64,000 nt of DNA, from the NCBI RefSeq assembly GCF_051020955.1, contig NW_027476760.1, positions 62,001-126,000 on the forward strand, read 5' to 3'. The translations under genes were made by a program, and so were the position numbers. Source of the DNA: Megalopta genalis (Eukaryota; Arthropoda; Insecta; Hymenoptera; Halictidae). Of the stretch, positions 39,061 through 52,949 are shown piece after piece. The notes under the pieces were generated by a model, which searched no databases, was not told where the DNA came from, and saw nothing but the letters and a program-made list of their open reading frames with translations. Position 1 is the stretch's first letter. Each line of letters starts with the position of its first letter.

Positions 39061-40660
39061 TACAACTGCATGCGAAACAAACGAGTTAGCTTCAAATCCA
39101 TGCGAAACACATGATTTAGCTTCAAATCAAAGCGACGTAGAAGGTTTAGCTTCAAATGCGTCCGAAACAAATGATTTAGTTTCAAATACTTGAGATATAA
39201 GTGATATAGCTGCAAATACTTGTGATATACATGATTTAGCTTCAAATGGAGGCGATACAAACGAGTTAGCTTCAAATACATGCGAAACTCATAATTCAGC
39301 TACAAATTGATTCGAAACACTTGATTTAGCTTAATATTCAAGCGAAACAAATGGTTCAGCTTGAAATACTTGTGATATACATGATTTTGCTTCAACATCA
39401 TGTGAAACAAACGTGTTAGATTCAAATTCAAGCGAAACACATAATTCAGCTTCAAATCAATGCGAAGTAGAAGGCTTAGCTTCAAATCCATGCGAAACGA
39501 ATTATTTAGCTTGAAGTACTTGCGAATATAAGTGGTATAGCTTCAAATCAATGCGAAGTAGAAGGCTTAGCATCAGATCCATGAGAAACAAATGGTTTAG
39601 CATCAAATACTTGTTATATACATGATTTAGCTTCAACTGCGTGCGAAAGAAACGAGTTAGCTTCAAATCCAAGCGAAACACATGATAAGGCTTCAAATCA
39701 AAGCGAAGAAGATGGCTTATCGTCAAGTCTATGCGAATCAAATGGTTTAGCTTCAAATACTTGCGAATGTAAGTGATATAGCTCCAAATCAATGCGAAGT
39801 AGAAGGCTTAGCTTCAAATCCATGCGAAACAAATGGTTCAGCTCGAAATACTTGTGATATACATGATTTATCTTCAACTGCATGCGAAACAAACGAGTTA
39901 CCTTCAAATTCAGGCGAAACAAATGATTTAGCATCAAATCAATGCGAAGTAGAAGGCTTATCTTCGAATCCATGCGAAATAAATCGTTTTGCATCAAATA
40001 CTTGTGATATACATGATTTAGCTTCAAATGGAGGCGATACAAACGAGTTAGCTGCAAATACATGCGAAACACATAATTCAGCTTCAAATTGATTAGAAAC
40101 ACTTGATTTAGCTTAATATTCATGTGAAACAAATGGTTCAGCTTGAAATACTTGTGATATACATGATTTTGCTTCAACTTCATGTGAAACAAACGTGTTA
40201 GCTTCAAATCCAAAGGAAACACATCATTTAATTTCAAATCGATGCGAAGTAGAAGGCTAAGCTTCAAATACATGAGAAACAAATGATTTATCTTCACATA
40301 ATTGCGATACATGTGATATAGCTTCAAATGCAGGCGAAACAGTCGAGTTAGCTTCAAATCAATGCCAAGTAGAAGGCTTATCTTCAAATCCATGCGAAAC
40401 AAATGGTTTAGCTTCAAATACTTGGGATATACATGATTTACCTTCAACCGGATTCGAAACAAACGAGTTAGCTTCAAATCCAAGCGACATACATGATTCA
40501 GCTTCAAATTCATGCGAAGTAGAAGGCTTAGCTTCAAATCCATCCGAAAAGAATGGTTTAGCTTCAAATACTTGTTTTATACATGATTTGGATTCAACTG
40601 CATGCGAAACAAACGAGATAGCTTCAAATCCAACCGAAACACATGATTTAGGTTCAATCA
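39061..40660. repeat. Array segment duplicated at 60.5-62.5 kb
   Basis: This run of divergent monomers includes TAGCTTAATATTCAAGCG, TTAGCTTGAAGTACTTGCG, AATATAAGTGGTATAGC and AAATGTAAGTGATATAGCTCC-type variants. Positions 39096-39792 match about 60567-61263 at an offset of 21471. Beyond that the right copy carries about 420 bp more. In the plus frame it is full of stops; in one minus frame it is open over 39698-40567. Confidence 0.83.
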
Positions 40661-40958
40661 ATGCGAAGTAGAGGACTTAGCTTCAAATCCATGCGAATCA
40701 AATGGTTTAGCTTCAAATACATGTGATATACATGATTTATCTTCAAATGCAGGCGAAGAGAAAGAGTTAGCTTCAAATCCATGCGAAACACATGATTTAA
40801 CTTCAAATTCATGCGAAACACATGGTTTAACTTAATAATGAAGCGAAACGGATGGATTTGATTCAGATACTTGTGATAAACATGATTTAGCTTCAAATGC
40901 AGACGAAAAAAACGAGTTAGCTTCAAATCCATGCGAAACACATCATTTAGCTTCAAAT

Positions 40959-41328
40959 TCATGCGAAACACATTGTTTAGCTTAATATTCATGCGAAACA
41001 AATGGTGCTGCTTCAAATACTTGTGATATACATGATTTAGCTTCAACTGCATGCGAAACAAACGAGTTAGCTTCAAATCCATGCGAAACACATGATTTTT
41101 CTTCAAATCATTGCGAAGTAGAAGGCTTAGCTTCAAATCCATGCGACACTAATGATTTAGCTTCAAATACTTGCGAAACACATTGTTTAGCTTAATATTC
41201 ATGCGAAACAAATGGTGCTGTTTCAAATACTTGTGATATACATGATTTAGCTTCAACTGCATGCGAAACAAACGAGTTAGCTTCAAATCCATGCGAAACA
41301 CATGATTTTTCTTCAAATCATTGCGATG
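40959..41328. repeat. 210-bp tandem duplication at the domain III/IV border
   Basis: ATGCGAAACACATTGTTTAG at 40961 recurs in related form at 41171, exactly seven monomers later, and TGGTGCTGCTTC / TGGTGCTGTTTC and CATGATTTTTCTTC recur likewise. The second copy breaks off near 41328. There an ATCATTGCGAAG monomer becomes ATCATTGCGATG and runs straight into HOR sequence of the domain I type. Confidence 0.82.
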
Positions 41329-42230
41329 TAGAAGGTTTAGCTTCAAATCCACGCGAAACATATGATTTAGCTTCAAACACTTGGGGTATAAGTGATATAG
41401 CTTCAAATGCATACTAATCAAACGAGTTAGCTTCAAAATCCACGCGATACACATGATTTAGCTTCAAATACTTGCGATATAAGTGATGTAGAATCAACTG
41501 CAGGCGAAACGAACAAGTTAGCTTCAAATCCATTCAAAACTCATGATTTAGCAGCAAATCAATGTGATGTAGAAGGTTTAGTTTCAAATCCATGCGATAC
41601 ACAAGATTTAGCTTCAAATCAATGCGATGTAGTAGGCTCAGCTTCAAATCCATGCGATATAAGTGATATAGCATCATAAGCAGGAGGAACAAACGAGGTA
41701 GCTTCAATTCCATGCGAAACAAATGATTTAGCTACAAATCAATGCGTAGTAGAAGGCGTAGCTTCAAATCCATGTGAAACAAATGGTTTAGCTTCAAATC
41801 AATGCGATGTAGAAGGTTTAGCTTCAAATCCGTGCGATACACATGATTTAGCTGCAAATCAATGCGATATAGAAGGTTTAGCTTCAAATCCACGCGATAC
41901 ACTAGATTTAGATTCAAATCAATGCGATGTAGAAGGTTCTGCTTCAAATCCATACGACACATATGATTTAGCTTCAAATACTTGCGATATAAGTGATTTA
42001 GCTTCAAAAGCTGGAGGAACAAACGAGGTAGCTTCAATTCCATGCGAAACAAATGATTTAGCTTCAAATCAATGCGAAGTAGTAGGCTTAGCTTCAAATT
42101 CATGCGAAACAAATAGTTTAGCTACAAATACTTGTGATATACATTATTTAGCTACAAGTGCATGCGAAACAAACGAGTTACCATCATATCCATACGAAAC
42201 ACATGATTAAGCTTCAAATCAATGCGATGT

Positions 42231-44040
42231 AGATGGTTTGCTTCAAATCCATGCGATATACAAGATTTAGCTTCAAATCAATGCGATGTAGTAGGCTCAG
42301 CTTCATATCCATGCGATATAAGTGATATAGCTTCATAAGCAGGAGGAACAAACGAGGTAGCTTCAATTCCATGCGAAACAAATGAGTTAGCTTCAAATCA
42401 ATGCGTAGTAGAAGGCGTAGCTTCAAATCCATGTGAAACAAATGGTCTAGCTTCAAATCAATGCGATGTAGAAGGTTTAGCTTCAAATCCGTGCGATACA
42501 CATGATTGAGCTTCAAATCAATGCGATGTAGAAGGTTTAGCTTCAAATCCACGCGATACACTAGATTTAGATTCAAATCAATGCGATGTAGAAGGTTCTG
42601 CTTCAAATCCATACGACACATATGATTTAGCTTCAAATACTTGCGATATAAGTGATTTAGCTTCAAAAGCTGGAGGAACAAACGAGGTAGCTTCATTTCC
42701 ATGCGAATCAAATGATTTAGCTTCAAATCAATGCGAAGTAGAAGGCTTAGCTTCAAATTCATGCGAAACAAATGGTTTAGCTACAAATACTTGTGATATA
42801 CATTATTTAGCTACAACTGCATGCGAAACAAACGAGTTACCATCAAATCCATACGAAACACACGATTAAGCTTCAAATCAATGCGATGTAGATGGTTTGC
42901 TTCAAATCCATGCGATATACATGATTTAGCTTCAAATCAATGCGATGTAGTAGGCTCAGCTTCATATCCATGCGATATAAGTGATATAGCTTCATAAGCA
43001 GGAGGAACAAACGAGGTAGCTTCAATTCCATGCGAAACAAATGAGTTAGCTTCAAATCAATGCGTAGTAGAAGGCGTAGCTTCAAATCCATGTGAAACAA
43101 ATGGTTTAGCTTCAAATCAATGCGATGTAGAAGGTTTAGCTTCAAATCCGTGCGATACACATGATTGAGCTTCAAATCAATGCGATGTAGAAGGTTTAGC
43201 TTCAAATCCACGCGATACACTAGATTTAGATTCAAATCAATGCGATGTAGAAGGTTCTGCTTCAAATCCATACGACACATATGATTTAGCTTCAAATACT
43301 TGCGATATAAGTGATTTAGCTTCAAAAGCTGGAGGAACAAACGAGGTAGCTTCATTTCCATGCGAATCAAATGATTTAGCTTCAAATCAATGCGAAGTAG
43401 AAGGCTTAGCTTCAAATTCATGCGAAACAAATGGTTTAGCTACAAATACTTGTGATATACATTATTTAGCTACAACTGCATGCGAAACAAACGAGTTACC
43501 ATCAAATCCATACGAAACACACGATTAAGCTTCAAATCAATGCGATGTAGATGGTTTGCTTCAAATCCATGCGATATACATGATTTAGCTTCAAATCAAT
43601 GCGATGTAGTAGGCTCAGCTTCATATCCATGCGATATAAGTGATATAGCTTCATAAGCAGGAGGAACAAACGAGGTAGCTTCAATTCCATGCGAAACAAA
43701 TGAGTTAGCTTCAAATCAATGCGTAGTAGAAGGCGTAGCTTCAAATCCATGTGAAACAAATGGTTTAGCTTCAAATCAATGCGATGTAGAAGGTTTAGCT
43801 TCAAATCCGTGCGATACACATGATTGAGCTTCAAATCAATGCGATGTAGAAGGTTTAGCTTCAAATCCACGCGATACACTAGATTTAGATTCAAATCAAT
43901 GCGATGTAGAAGGTTCTGCTTCAAATCCATACGACACATATGATTTAGCTTCAAATACTTGCGATATAAGTGATTTAGCTTCAAAAGCTGGAGGAACAAA
44001 CGAGGTAGCTTCATTTCCATGCGAATCAAATGATTTAGCT
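42231..44040. repeat. 659-bp HOR in almost three tandem copies
   Basis: Markers at 42231, 42890 and 43549 define two complete 659-bp units and a third cut short near 44040. There AATCAAATGATTTAGC is followed by a fragment from another HOR type (GATGTAGAAGGTTTAGC, CCGTGCGATACAC). All three share CTCAGCTTCATATCCATGCG and AACAAATGAGTTAGC, variants otherwise rare, so they arose by local tandem amplification. Confidence 0.9.
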
Positions 44041-47000
44041 TCAAATCAATGCGATGTAGAAGGTTTAGCTTCAAATCCGTGCGATACACATGATTTAGCT
44101 GCAAATCAATGCGATATAGAAGGTTTAGCTTCAAATCCACGCGATACACTAGATTTAGATTCAAATAAATGCGATGTAGAAGGTTCTGCTTCAAATCCAT
44201 ACGACACATATGATTTAGCTTCAAATACTTGCGATATAAGTGATTTAGCTTCAAAAGCTGGAGGAACAAACGAGGTAGCTTCAATTCCATGCGAAACAAA
44301 TGATTTAGCTTCAAATCAATGCGAAGTAGTAGGCTTAGCTTCAAATTCATGCGAAACAAATGGTTTAGCTACAAATACTTGTGATACACATTATTTAGCT
44401 ACAAGTGCATGCGAAACAAACGAGTTACCATCATATCCATACGAAACACATGATTAAGCTTCAAATCAATGCGATGTAGATGGCTTGCTTCAAATCCATG
44501 CGATATACAAGATTTAGCTTCAAATCAATGCGATGTAGTAGGCTCAGCTTCAAATCCATGCGATATAAGTGATATAACTTCATAAGCAGGAGGAACAAAC
44601 GAGGTAGCTTCAATTCCATGCGAAACAAATGATTTAGCTTCAAATCAATGCGTAGTAGAAGGCGTAGCTTCAAATCCATGTGAAACAAATGGTTTAGCTT
44701 CAAATCAATGCCATGTAGAAGGTTTAGCTTCAAATCCGTGCGATACACATGATTGAGCTTCAAATCAATGCGATGTAGAAGGTTTAGCTTCAAATCCACG
44801 CGATACACTAGATTTAGATTCAAATCAATGCGATGTAGAAGGTTCTGCTTCAAATCCATACGACACATATGATTTAGCTACAAATACTTGCGATATAAGT
44901 GATTTAGCTTCAAAAGCTGGAGGAAGAAACGAGGTAGCTTCATTTCCATGCGAATCAAATGATTTAGCTTCAAATCAATGCGAAGTAGAAGGCTTAGCTT
45001 CAAATTCATGCGAAACAAATGGTTTAGCTACAAATACTTGTGATATACATTATTTAGCTACAACTGCATGCGAAACAAACGAGTTACCATCAAATCCATA
45101 CGAAACACACGATTAAGCTTCAAATCAATGCGATGTAGATGGTTTGCTTCAAATCCATGCGATACACAAGATTTATGTTCAAATCAGTGCGATGTAGTAG
45201 GCTCAGCTTCAAATCCATGCGGCACATATGATTTAGCTTCAAATACTTGGGGTATAAGTGATATAGCTTCAAATGCATACTAATCAAACGAGTTAGCTTC
45301 AAAATCCACGCGATACACATGATTTAGCCTCAAATACTTGCGATATAAGTGATGTAGAATCAACTGCAGGCGAAACGAACGAGTTATCTTCAAATCCATT
45401 CAAAACTCTTGATTTAGCAGCAAATCAATGTGATGTAGAAGGTTTAGTTCCAAATCCATGCGATACACAAGACTTAGCTTCAAATCAATGCGATGTAGTA
45501 GGCTCAGGTCAAATCCATGCGATATAAGTGATATAGCTTCTTAAGCAGGAGGAACAAACGAGGTAGCTTCAATTCCATGCGAAACAAATGATTTAGGTTC
45601 AAATCAATGCGTAGTAGAAGGCGTAGCTTCAAATCCATGTGAAACAAATGGTTTAGCTTCAAATCAATGCGATGTAGAAGGTTTGGCTTCAAATCCAAGC
45701 GAAACACATGATTTAGCTTCAAATACTTGCGATATAAGTGATCTAGCTTCAAATACAGACGAAACGAACGAGTTAGCTTCATATCCATGCGAAACACATG
45801 ATTCAGTTGCAAATCAATGCGATGCAGAAGGTTTAGCTTGAAATCCATGCCAAACACATGATTTAGCTTCAAATCCATGCGTTGTAGAAGGTTTAGATTC
45901 AAATCCAAGCAAAACACGTGATTTAACTTAAAATCAATGCGAAGTAGAAGGTTTAGCTTCAAATCCACGCGATACACTAGATTTAGCTTCAAATCAATGC
46001 GATGTAGAAGGTTCTGCTTCAAATCCATACGACACATATGATTTAGCTTAAAATACTTGCGATATAAGTGATATAGCTTCAAAAGCTGGAGGAACAAACG
46101 AGGTAGCTTCAATTCCATGCGAAAGAAATGATTTAGCTTCAAATCAATGCGAAGTAGAAGGCTTAGCTTCAAATTCATGCGAAACAAATTGTTTAGCTAC
46201 AAATACTTGTGATATACATTATTTAGCTACAACTGCATGCGAAACCAACGAGTTAGCATCAAATCCATACGAAACACATGATTAAGCTTCAAATCAATGC
46301 GATGTAGATGGTTTGCTTCAAATCCATGCGATACACAAGATTTATGTTCAAATCAATGTGATGTAGTAGGTTCAGCTTCAAATCCATGCGATACACAAGA
46401 TTTAGCTTCAAATCAATGCGATGTAGTAGGTTCAGCTTCAAATCCATGCGGCACATATCATTTAGCTACAAATACTTGTGATATACATTATTTAGCTACC
46501 ACTGCATGCGAAACAAACGAGTTAGCTTCAAATCTATGCGAAACACACGATTTAGCTAAAAATCAATGCGATGTAGAAGGTTTGGCTTCAAATCCAAGCG
46601 AAACACATGATTTAGCTTCAAATACTTGCGATATAAGTGATCTAGCTTCAAATACAGGCGAAACGAACGAGTTAGCTTCAAATCCATGCGAAACACATGA
46701 TTCAGTTGCAAATCAATGCGATGCAGAAGGTTTAGCTTGAAATCCATGCCAAACACATGATTTAGCTTCAAATCCATGCGTTGTAGAAGGTTTAGATTCA
46801 AATCCATGCAAAACACGTGATTTAACTTCTAATTAATGCGAAGTAGAAGGCTTAGCTTCAAATCCATGCGAATCAAATGTTTTAGCTTCAAATACTTGCG
46901 ATATAAGTGATGTAGAATCAACTGCAGGCTAAACGAACGAGTTAGCTTCAAATCCATTCAAAACTCATGATTTAGCAGCAAATCAATGTGATGTAGAAGG

Positions 47001-48416
47001 TTTAGTTTCAAATTCATGCGATACACAAGATTTAGCTTCAAATCAATGCGATGTAGTAGGGTCAGCTTCAAATCCATGCGATATAAGTGATATAGCTTCA
47101 TAAGCAGGAGGAACAAACGAGGTAGCTTCAATTCCATGCGAAACAAATGATTTAGCTTCAAATCAATGCGTAGTAGAAGGCGTAGCTTCAAATCCATGTG
47201 AAACAAATGGTTTAGCTTCAAATCAATGCGATGTAGAAGGTTTAGCTTCAAATCCGTGCGATACACATGATTTAGCTGCAAATCAATGCGATATAGAAGG
47301 TTTAGCTTCAAATCCACGCGATACACTAGATTTAGATTCAAATCAATGCGATGTAGAAGGTTCTGCTTCAAATCCATACGACACATATGATTTAGCTTCA
47401 AATACTTGCGATATAAGTGATTTAGCTTCAAAAGCTGGAGGAACAAACGAGGTAGCTTCAATTCCATGCGAAACAAATGATTTAGCTTCAAATCAATGCG
47501 AAGTAGTAGGCTTAGCTTCAAATTCATGCGAAACAAATGGTTTAGCTACAAATACTTGTGATACACATTATTTAGCTACAAGTGCATGCGAAACAAACGA
47601 TTTACCATCATATCCATACGAAACACATGATTAAGCTTCAAATCAATGCGATGTAGATGGTTTGCTTCAAATCCATGCGATATACAAGATTTAGCTTCAA
47701 ATCAATGCGATGTAGTAGGCTCAGCTTCAAATCCATGCGATATAAGTGATATAGCTTCTTAAGCAGGATGAACAAACGAGGTAGCTTCAATTCCATGCGA
47801 AACAAATGATTTAGCTTCAAATCAATGCGTAGTAGAAGGCGTAGCTTCAAATCCATGTTCAACAAATGGTTTAGCTTCAAATCAATACGAAACACATGAT
47901 TCAGTTGCAAATCAATGCGATGCAGAAGGTTTAGCTTGAAATCCATGTCAAACACATGATTTAGCTTCAAATCCATGCGTTGTAGAAGGTTTAGATTCAA
48001 ATCCATGCAAAACACGTGATTTAACTTCTAATTAATGCGAAGTAGAAGGCTTAGCTTCAAATCCATGCGAATCAAATGGTTTAGCTTCAAATACTTGCGA
48101 TATAAGTGATGTAGAATCAACTGCAGGCGAAACGAACGAGTTAGCTTCAAATCCATTCAAAACTCATGATTTAGCAGCAAATCAATGTGATGTAGAAGGT
48201 TTAGTTTCAAATCCATGCGATACACAAGATTTAGCTTCAAATCAATGCGATGTAGTAGGCTCAGCTTCAAATCCATGCGATATAAGTGATATAGCATCAT
48301 AAGCAGGAGGAACAAACGAGGTAGCTTCAATTCCATGCGAAACAAATGATTTAGCTTCAAATCAATGCGTAGTAGAAGGCGTAGCTTCAAATCCATGTGA
48401 AACAAATGGTTTAGCT
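44041..48416. repeat. 4376-bp higher-order repeat, copy 1
   Basis: The block recurs immediately at an offset of 4376 bp (146 monomers minus four bases). Shared private variants are GTGATACACATTATTTAG, AGTGATATAACTTCATAAGC, GAGGAAGAAACGAGG, the deletion GGCTCAGGTCAAATCC at about 45504, TTTAGTTCCAAATCC and AACTCTTGATTTAGC. It contains several frame-changing indels, which explain the minus-four length. Confidence 0.9.
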
Positions 48417-50760
48417 TCAAATCAATGCGATGTAGAAGGTTTAGCTTCAAATCCGTGCGATACACATGATTTAGCTGCAAATCAATGCGATATAGAAGGT
48501 TTAGCTTCAAATCCACGCGATACACTAGATTTAGATTCAAATCAATGCGATGTAGAAGGTTCTGCTTCAAATCCATACGACACATATGATTTAGCTTCAA
48601 ATACTTGCGATATAAGTGATTTAGCTTCAAAAGCTGGAGGAACAAACGAGGTAGCTTCAATTCCATGCGAAACAAATGATTTAGCTTCAAATCAATGCGA
48701 AGTAGTAGGCTTAGCTTCAAATTCATGCGAAACAAATGGTTTAGCTACAAATACTTGTGATACACATTATTTAGCTACAAGTGCATGCGAAACAAACGAG
48801 TTACCATCATATCCATACGAAACACATGATTAAGCTTCAAATCAATGCGATGTAGATGGTTTGCTTCAAATCCATGCGATATACAAGATTTAGCTTCAAG
48901 TCAATGCGATGTAGTAGGCTCAGCTTCAAATCCATGCGATATAAGTGATATAACTTCATAAGCAGGAGGAACAAACGAGGTAGCTTCAATTCCATGCGAA
49001 ACAAATGATTTAGCTTCAAATCAATGCGTAGTAGAAGGCGTAGCTTCAAATCCATGTGAAACAAATGGTTTAGCTTCAAATCAATGCGATGTAGAAGGTT
49101 TAGCTTCAAATCCGTGCGATACACATGATTGAGCTTCAAATCAATGCGATGTAGAAGGTTTAGCTTCAAATCCACGCGATACACTAGATTTAGATTCAAA
49201 TCAATGCGATGTAGAAGGTTCTGCTTCAAATCCATACGACACATATGATTTAGCTTCAAATACTTGCGATATAAGTGATTTAGCTTCAAAAGCTGGAGGA
49301 AGAAACGAGGTAGCTTCATTTCCATGCGAATCAAATGATTTAGCTTCAAATCAATGCGAAGTAGAAGGCTTAGCTTCAAATTCATGCGAAACAAATGGTT
49401 TAGCTACAAATACTTGTGATATACATTATTTAGCTACAACTGCATGCGAAACAAACGAGTTACCATCAAATCCATACGAAACACACGATTAAGCTTCAAA
49501 TCAATGCGATGTAGATGGTTTGCTTCAAATCCATGCGATACACAAGATTTATGTTCAAATCAGTGCGATGTAGTAGGCTCAGCTTCAAATCCATGCGGCA
49601 CATATGATTTAGCTTCAAATACTTGGGGTATAAGTGATATAGCTTCAAATGCATACTAATCAAACGAGTTAGCTTCAAAATCCACGCGATACACATGATT
49701 TAGCCTCAAATACTTGCGATATAAGTGATGTAGAATCAACTGCAGGCGAAACGAACGAGTTATCTTCAAATCCATTCAAAACTCTTGATTTAGCAGCAAA
49801 TCAATGTGATGTAGAAGGTTTAGTTCCAAATCCATGCGATACACAAGACTTAGCTTCAAATCAATGCGATGTAGTAGGCTCAGGTCAAATCCATGCGATA
49901 TAAGTGATATAGCTTCTTAAGCAGGAGGAACAAACGAGGTAGCTTCAATTCCATGCGAAACAAATGATTTAGGTTCAAATCAATGCGTAGTAGAAGGCGT
50001 AGCTTCAAATCCATGTGAAACAAATGGTTTAGCTTCAAATCAATGCGATGTAGAAGGTTTGGCTTCAAATCCAAGCGAAACACATGATTTAGCTTCAAAT
50101 ACTTGCGATATAAGTGATCTAGCTTCAAATACAGACGAAACGAACGAGTTAGCTTCATATCCATGCGAAACACATGATTCAGTTGCAAATCAATGCGATG
50201 CAGAAGGTTTAGCTTGAAATCCATGCCAAACACATGATTTAGCTTCAAATCCATGCGTTGTAGAAGGTTTAGATTCAAATCCATGCAAAACACGTGATTT
50301 AACTTCAAATCAATGCGAAGTAGAAGGTTTAGCTTCAAATCCACGCGATACACTAGATTTAGCTTCAAATCAATGCGATGTAGAAGGTTCTGCTTCAAAT
50401 CCATACGACACATATGATTTAGCTTAAAATACTTGCGATATAAGTGATATAGCTTCAAAAGCTGGAGGAACAAACGAGGTAGCTTCAATTCCATGCGAAA
50501 GAAATGATTTAGCTTTAAATCAATGCGAAGTAGAAGGCTTAGCTTCAAATTCATGCGAAACAAATTGTTTAGCTACAAATATTTGTGATATACATTATTT
50601 AGCTACAACTGCATGCGAAACAAACGAGTTACCATCAAATCCATACGAAACACATGATTAAGCTTCAAATCAATGCGATTTAGATGGTTTGCTTCAAATC
50701 CTTGCGATACACAAGATTTATGTTCAAATCAATGCGATGTAGTAGGTTCAGCTTCAAATC
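48417..50760. repeat. 4376-bp higher-order repeat, copy 2 (truncated)
   Basis: This follows copy 1 closely, including GGCTCAGGTCAAATCC at about 49880 and AACTCTTGATTTAGC. It departs at about 50760: copy 1 continues CCATGCGATACACAAG, while this copy goes to CCATGCGGCACATATG. Differences from copy 1 are few, for example ATGCAAAACACG for AAGCAAAACACG and AAATATTTGTG for AAATACTTGTG. Confidence 0.88.
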
Positions 50761-52949
50761 CATGCGGCACATATGATTTAGCTTCAAATACTTGCGATAT
50801 AAGTGATATAGTTTCAAATGGAGGCGAAACGAACGAGTTAGCTTCAAATCCATGCGAGACACATGACTTAGCTTCAAATCAATGCGATGTAGACGGGTTA
50901 GCTTCAAATCCACGCGAAAGGTATGATTTAGCTTCAAACACTTGGGGTATAAGTGATATAGCTTCAAATGCATACTAATCAAACGAGTTAGCTTCAAAAT
51001 CCACGCGATACACATGATTTAGCCTCAAATACTTGCGATATAAGTGATGTAGAATCAACTGCAGGCGAAACGAACGAGTTAGCTTCAAATCCATTCAAAA
51101 CTCATGATTTAACAGCAAATCAATGTGATGTAGAAGGTTTAGTTTCAAATTCATGCGATACACAAGATTTAGCTTCAAATCAATGCGATGTAGTAGGCTC
51201 AGCTTCAAATCCATGCGATATAAGTGATATAGCTTCATAAGCAGGAGGAACAAACGAGGTATCTTCAATTCCATGCGAAACAAATGATTTAGCTTCAAAT
51301 CAATGCGTAGTAGAAGGCGTAGCTTCAAATCCATGTGAAACAAATGGTTTAGCTTCAAATCAATGCGATGTCGAAGGTTTAGCTTCAAATCTGTGCGATA
51401 CACATGATTGAGCTGCAAATCAATGCGATATAGAAGGTTTAGCTTCAAATCCACGCGATACACTAGATTTAGATTCAAATCAATGCGATGTAGAAGGTTC
51501 TGCTTCAAATCCATACGAAACACACGATTAAGCTTCAAATCAATGCGATGTAGATGGCTTGCTTCAAATCCATGCGATACACAAGATTTATGTTCAAATC
51601 AGTGCGATGTAGTAGGCTCAGCTTCAAATCCATGCGGCACATATGACTTAGCTTCAAATACTTGCGATATAAGTGATATAGTTTCAAATGGAGGCGAAAC
51701 GAACGAGTTAGCTTCAAATCCATGCGAGACACATGACTTAGCTTCAAATCAATGCGATGTAGTAGGCTCAGCTTCAAATCCATGCGATATAAGTGATATA
51801 GCTTCATAAGCAGGAGGAACAAACGAGGTAGCTTCATTTCCATGCGAATCAAATGATTTAGCTTCAAATCAATGCGAAGTAGAAGGCTTAGCTTCAAATT
51901 CATGCGAAACAAATTGTTTAGCTACAAATACTTGTGATATACATTATTTAGCTACAACTGCATGCGAAACAAACGAGTTACCATCAAATCCGTATGAAAC
52001 ACATGATTAAGCTTCAAATCAATGCGATGTAGATGGTTTGCTTCAAATCCATGCGATACACAAGGTTTATGTTCAATTCAATGTGATGTAGTAGGTTCAG
52101 CTTCAAATCCATGCGATACACAAGATTTAGATTCAAATCAATGCGATGTAGTAGGTTCAGCTTCAAATCCATGCGGCACATATGTTTAGCTACAAATACT
52201 TGTGATATACATTATTTAGCTACCACTGCATGCGAAACAAACGAGTTAGCTTCAAATCCATGCGATATACAAGATTTAGCTTGAAATCAATGCGATGTAG
52301 TAGGCTCAGCTTCAAATCCATGCGATATAAGTGATATAGCTTCATAAGCAGGAGGAACAAACGAGGTAGCTTCAATTCCATGCGAAACAAATGATTTAGC
52401 TTCAAATCAATGCGTAGTAGAAGGCGTAGCTTCAAATCCATGTGAAACAAATGGTTTAGCTTCAAATCAATGCGATGTAGAAGGTTTAGCATCAAATCCG
52501 TGCCATACACATGATTGAGCTTCAAATCAATGCGATGTAGAAGGTTTAGCTTCAAATCCACGCGATACACTAGATTTAGATTCAAATCAATGCGATGTAG
52601 AAGGTTCTGCTTCAAATCCATACGACACATATGATTTAGCTTCAAATACTTGCGATATAAGTGATTTAGCTTCAAAAGCTGGAGGAACAAACGAGGTAGC
52701 TTCATTTCCATGCGAATCAAATGATTTAGCTTCAAATCAATGCGAAGTAGAAGGCTTAGCTTCAAATTCATGCGAAACAAATGGTTTAGCTACAAATACT
52801 TGTGATATACATTATTTAGCTACAACTGCATGCGAAACAAACGAGTTACCATCAAATCCATACGAAACACACGATTAAGCTTCAAATCAATGCGATGTAG
52901 ATGGTTTGCTTCAAACCCATGCGATACACAAGATTTATGTTCAAATCAG

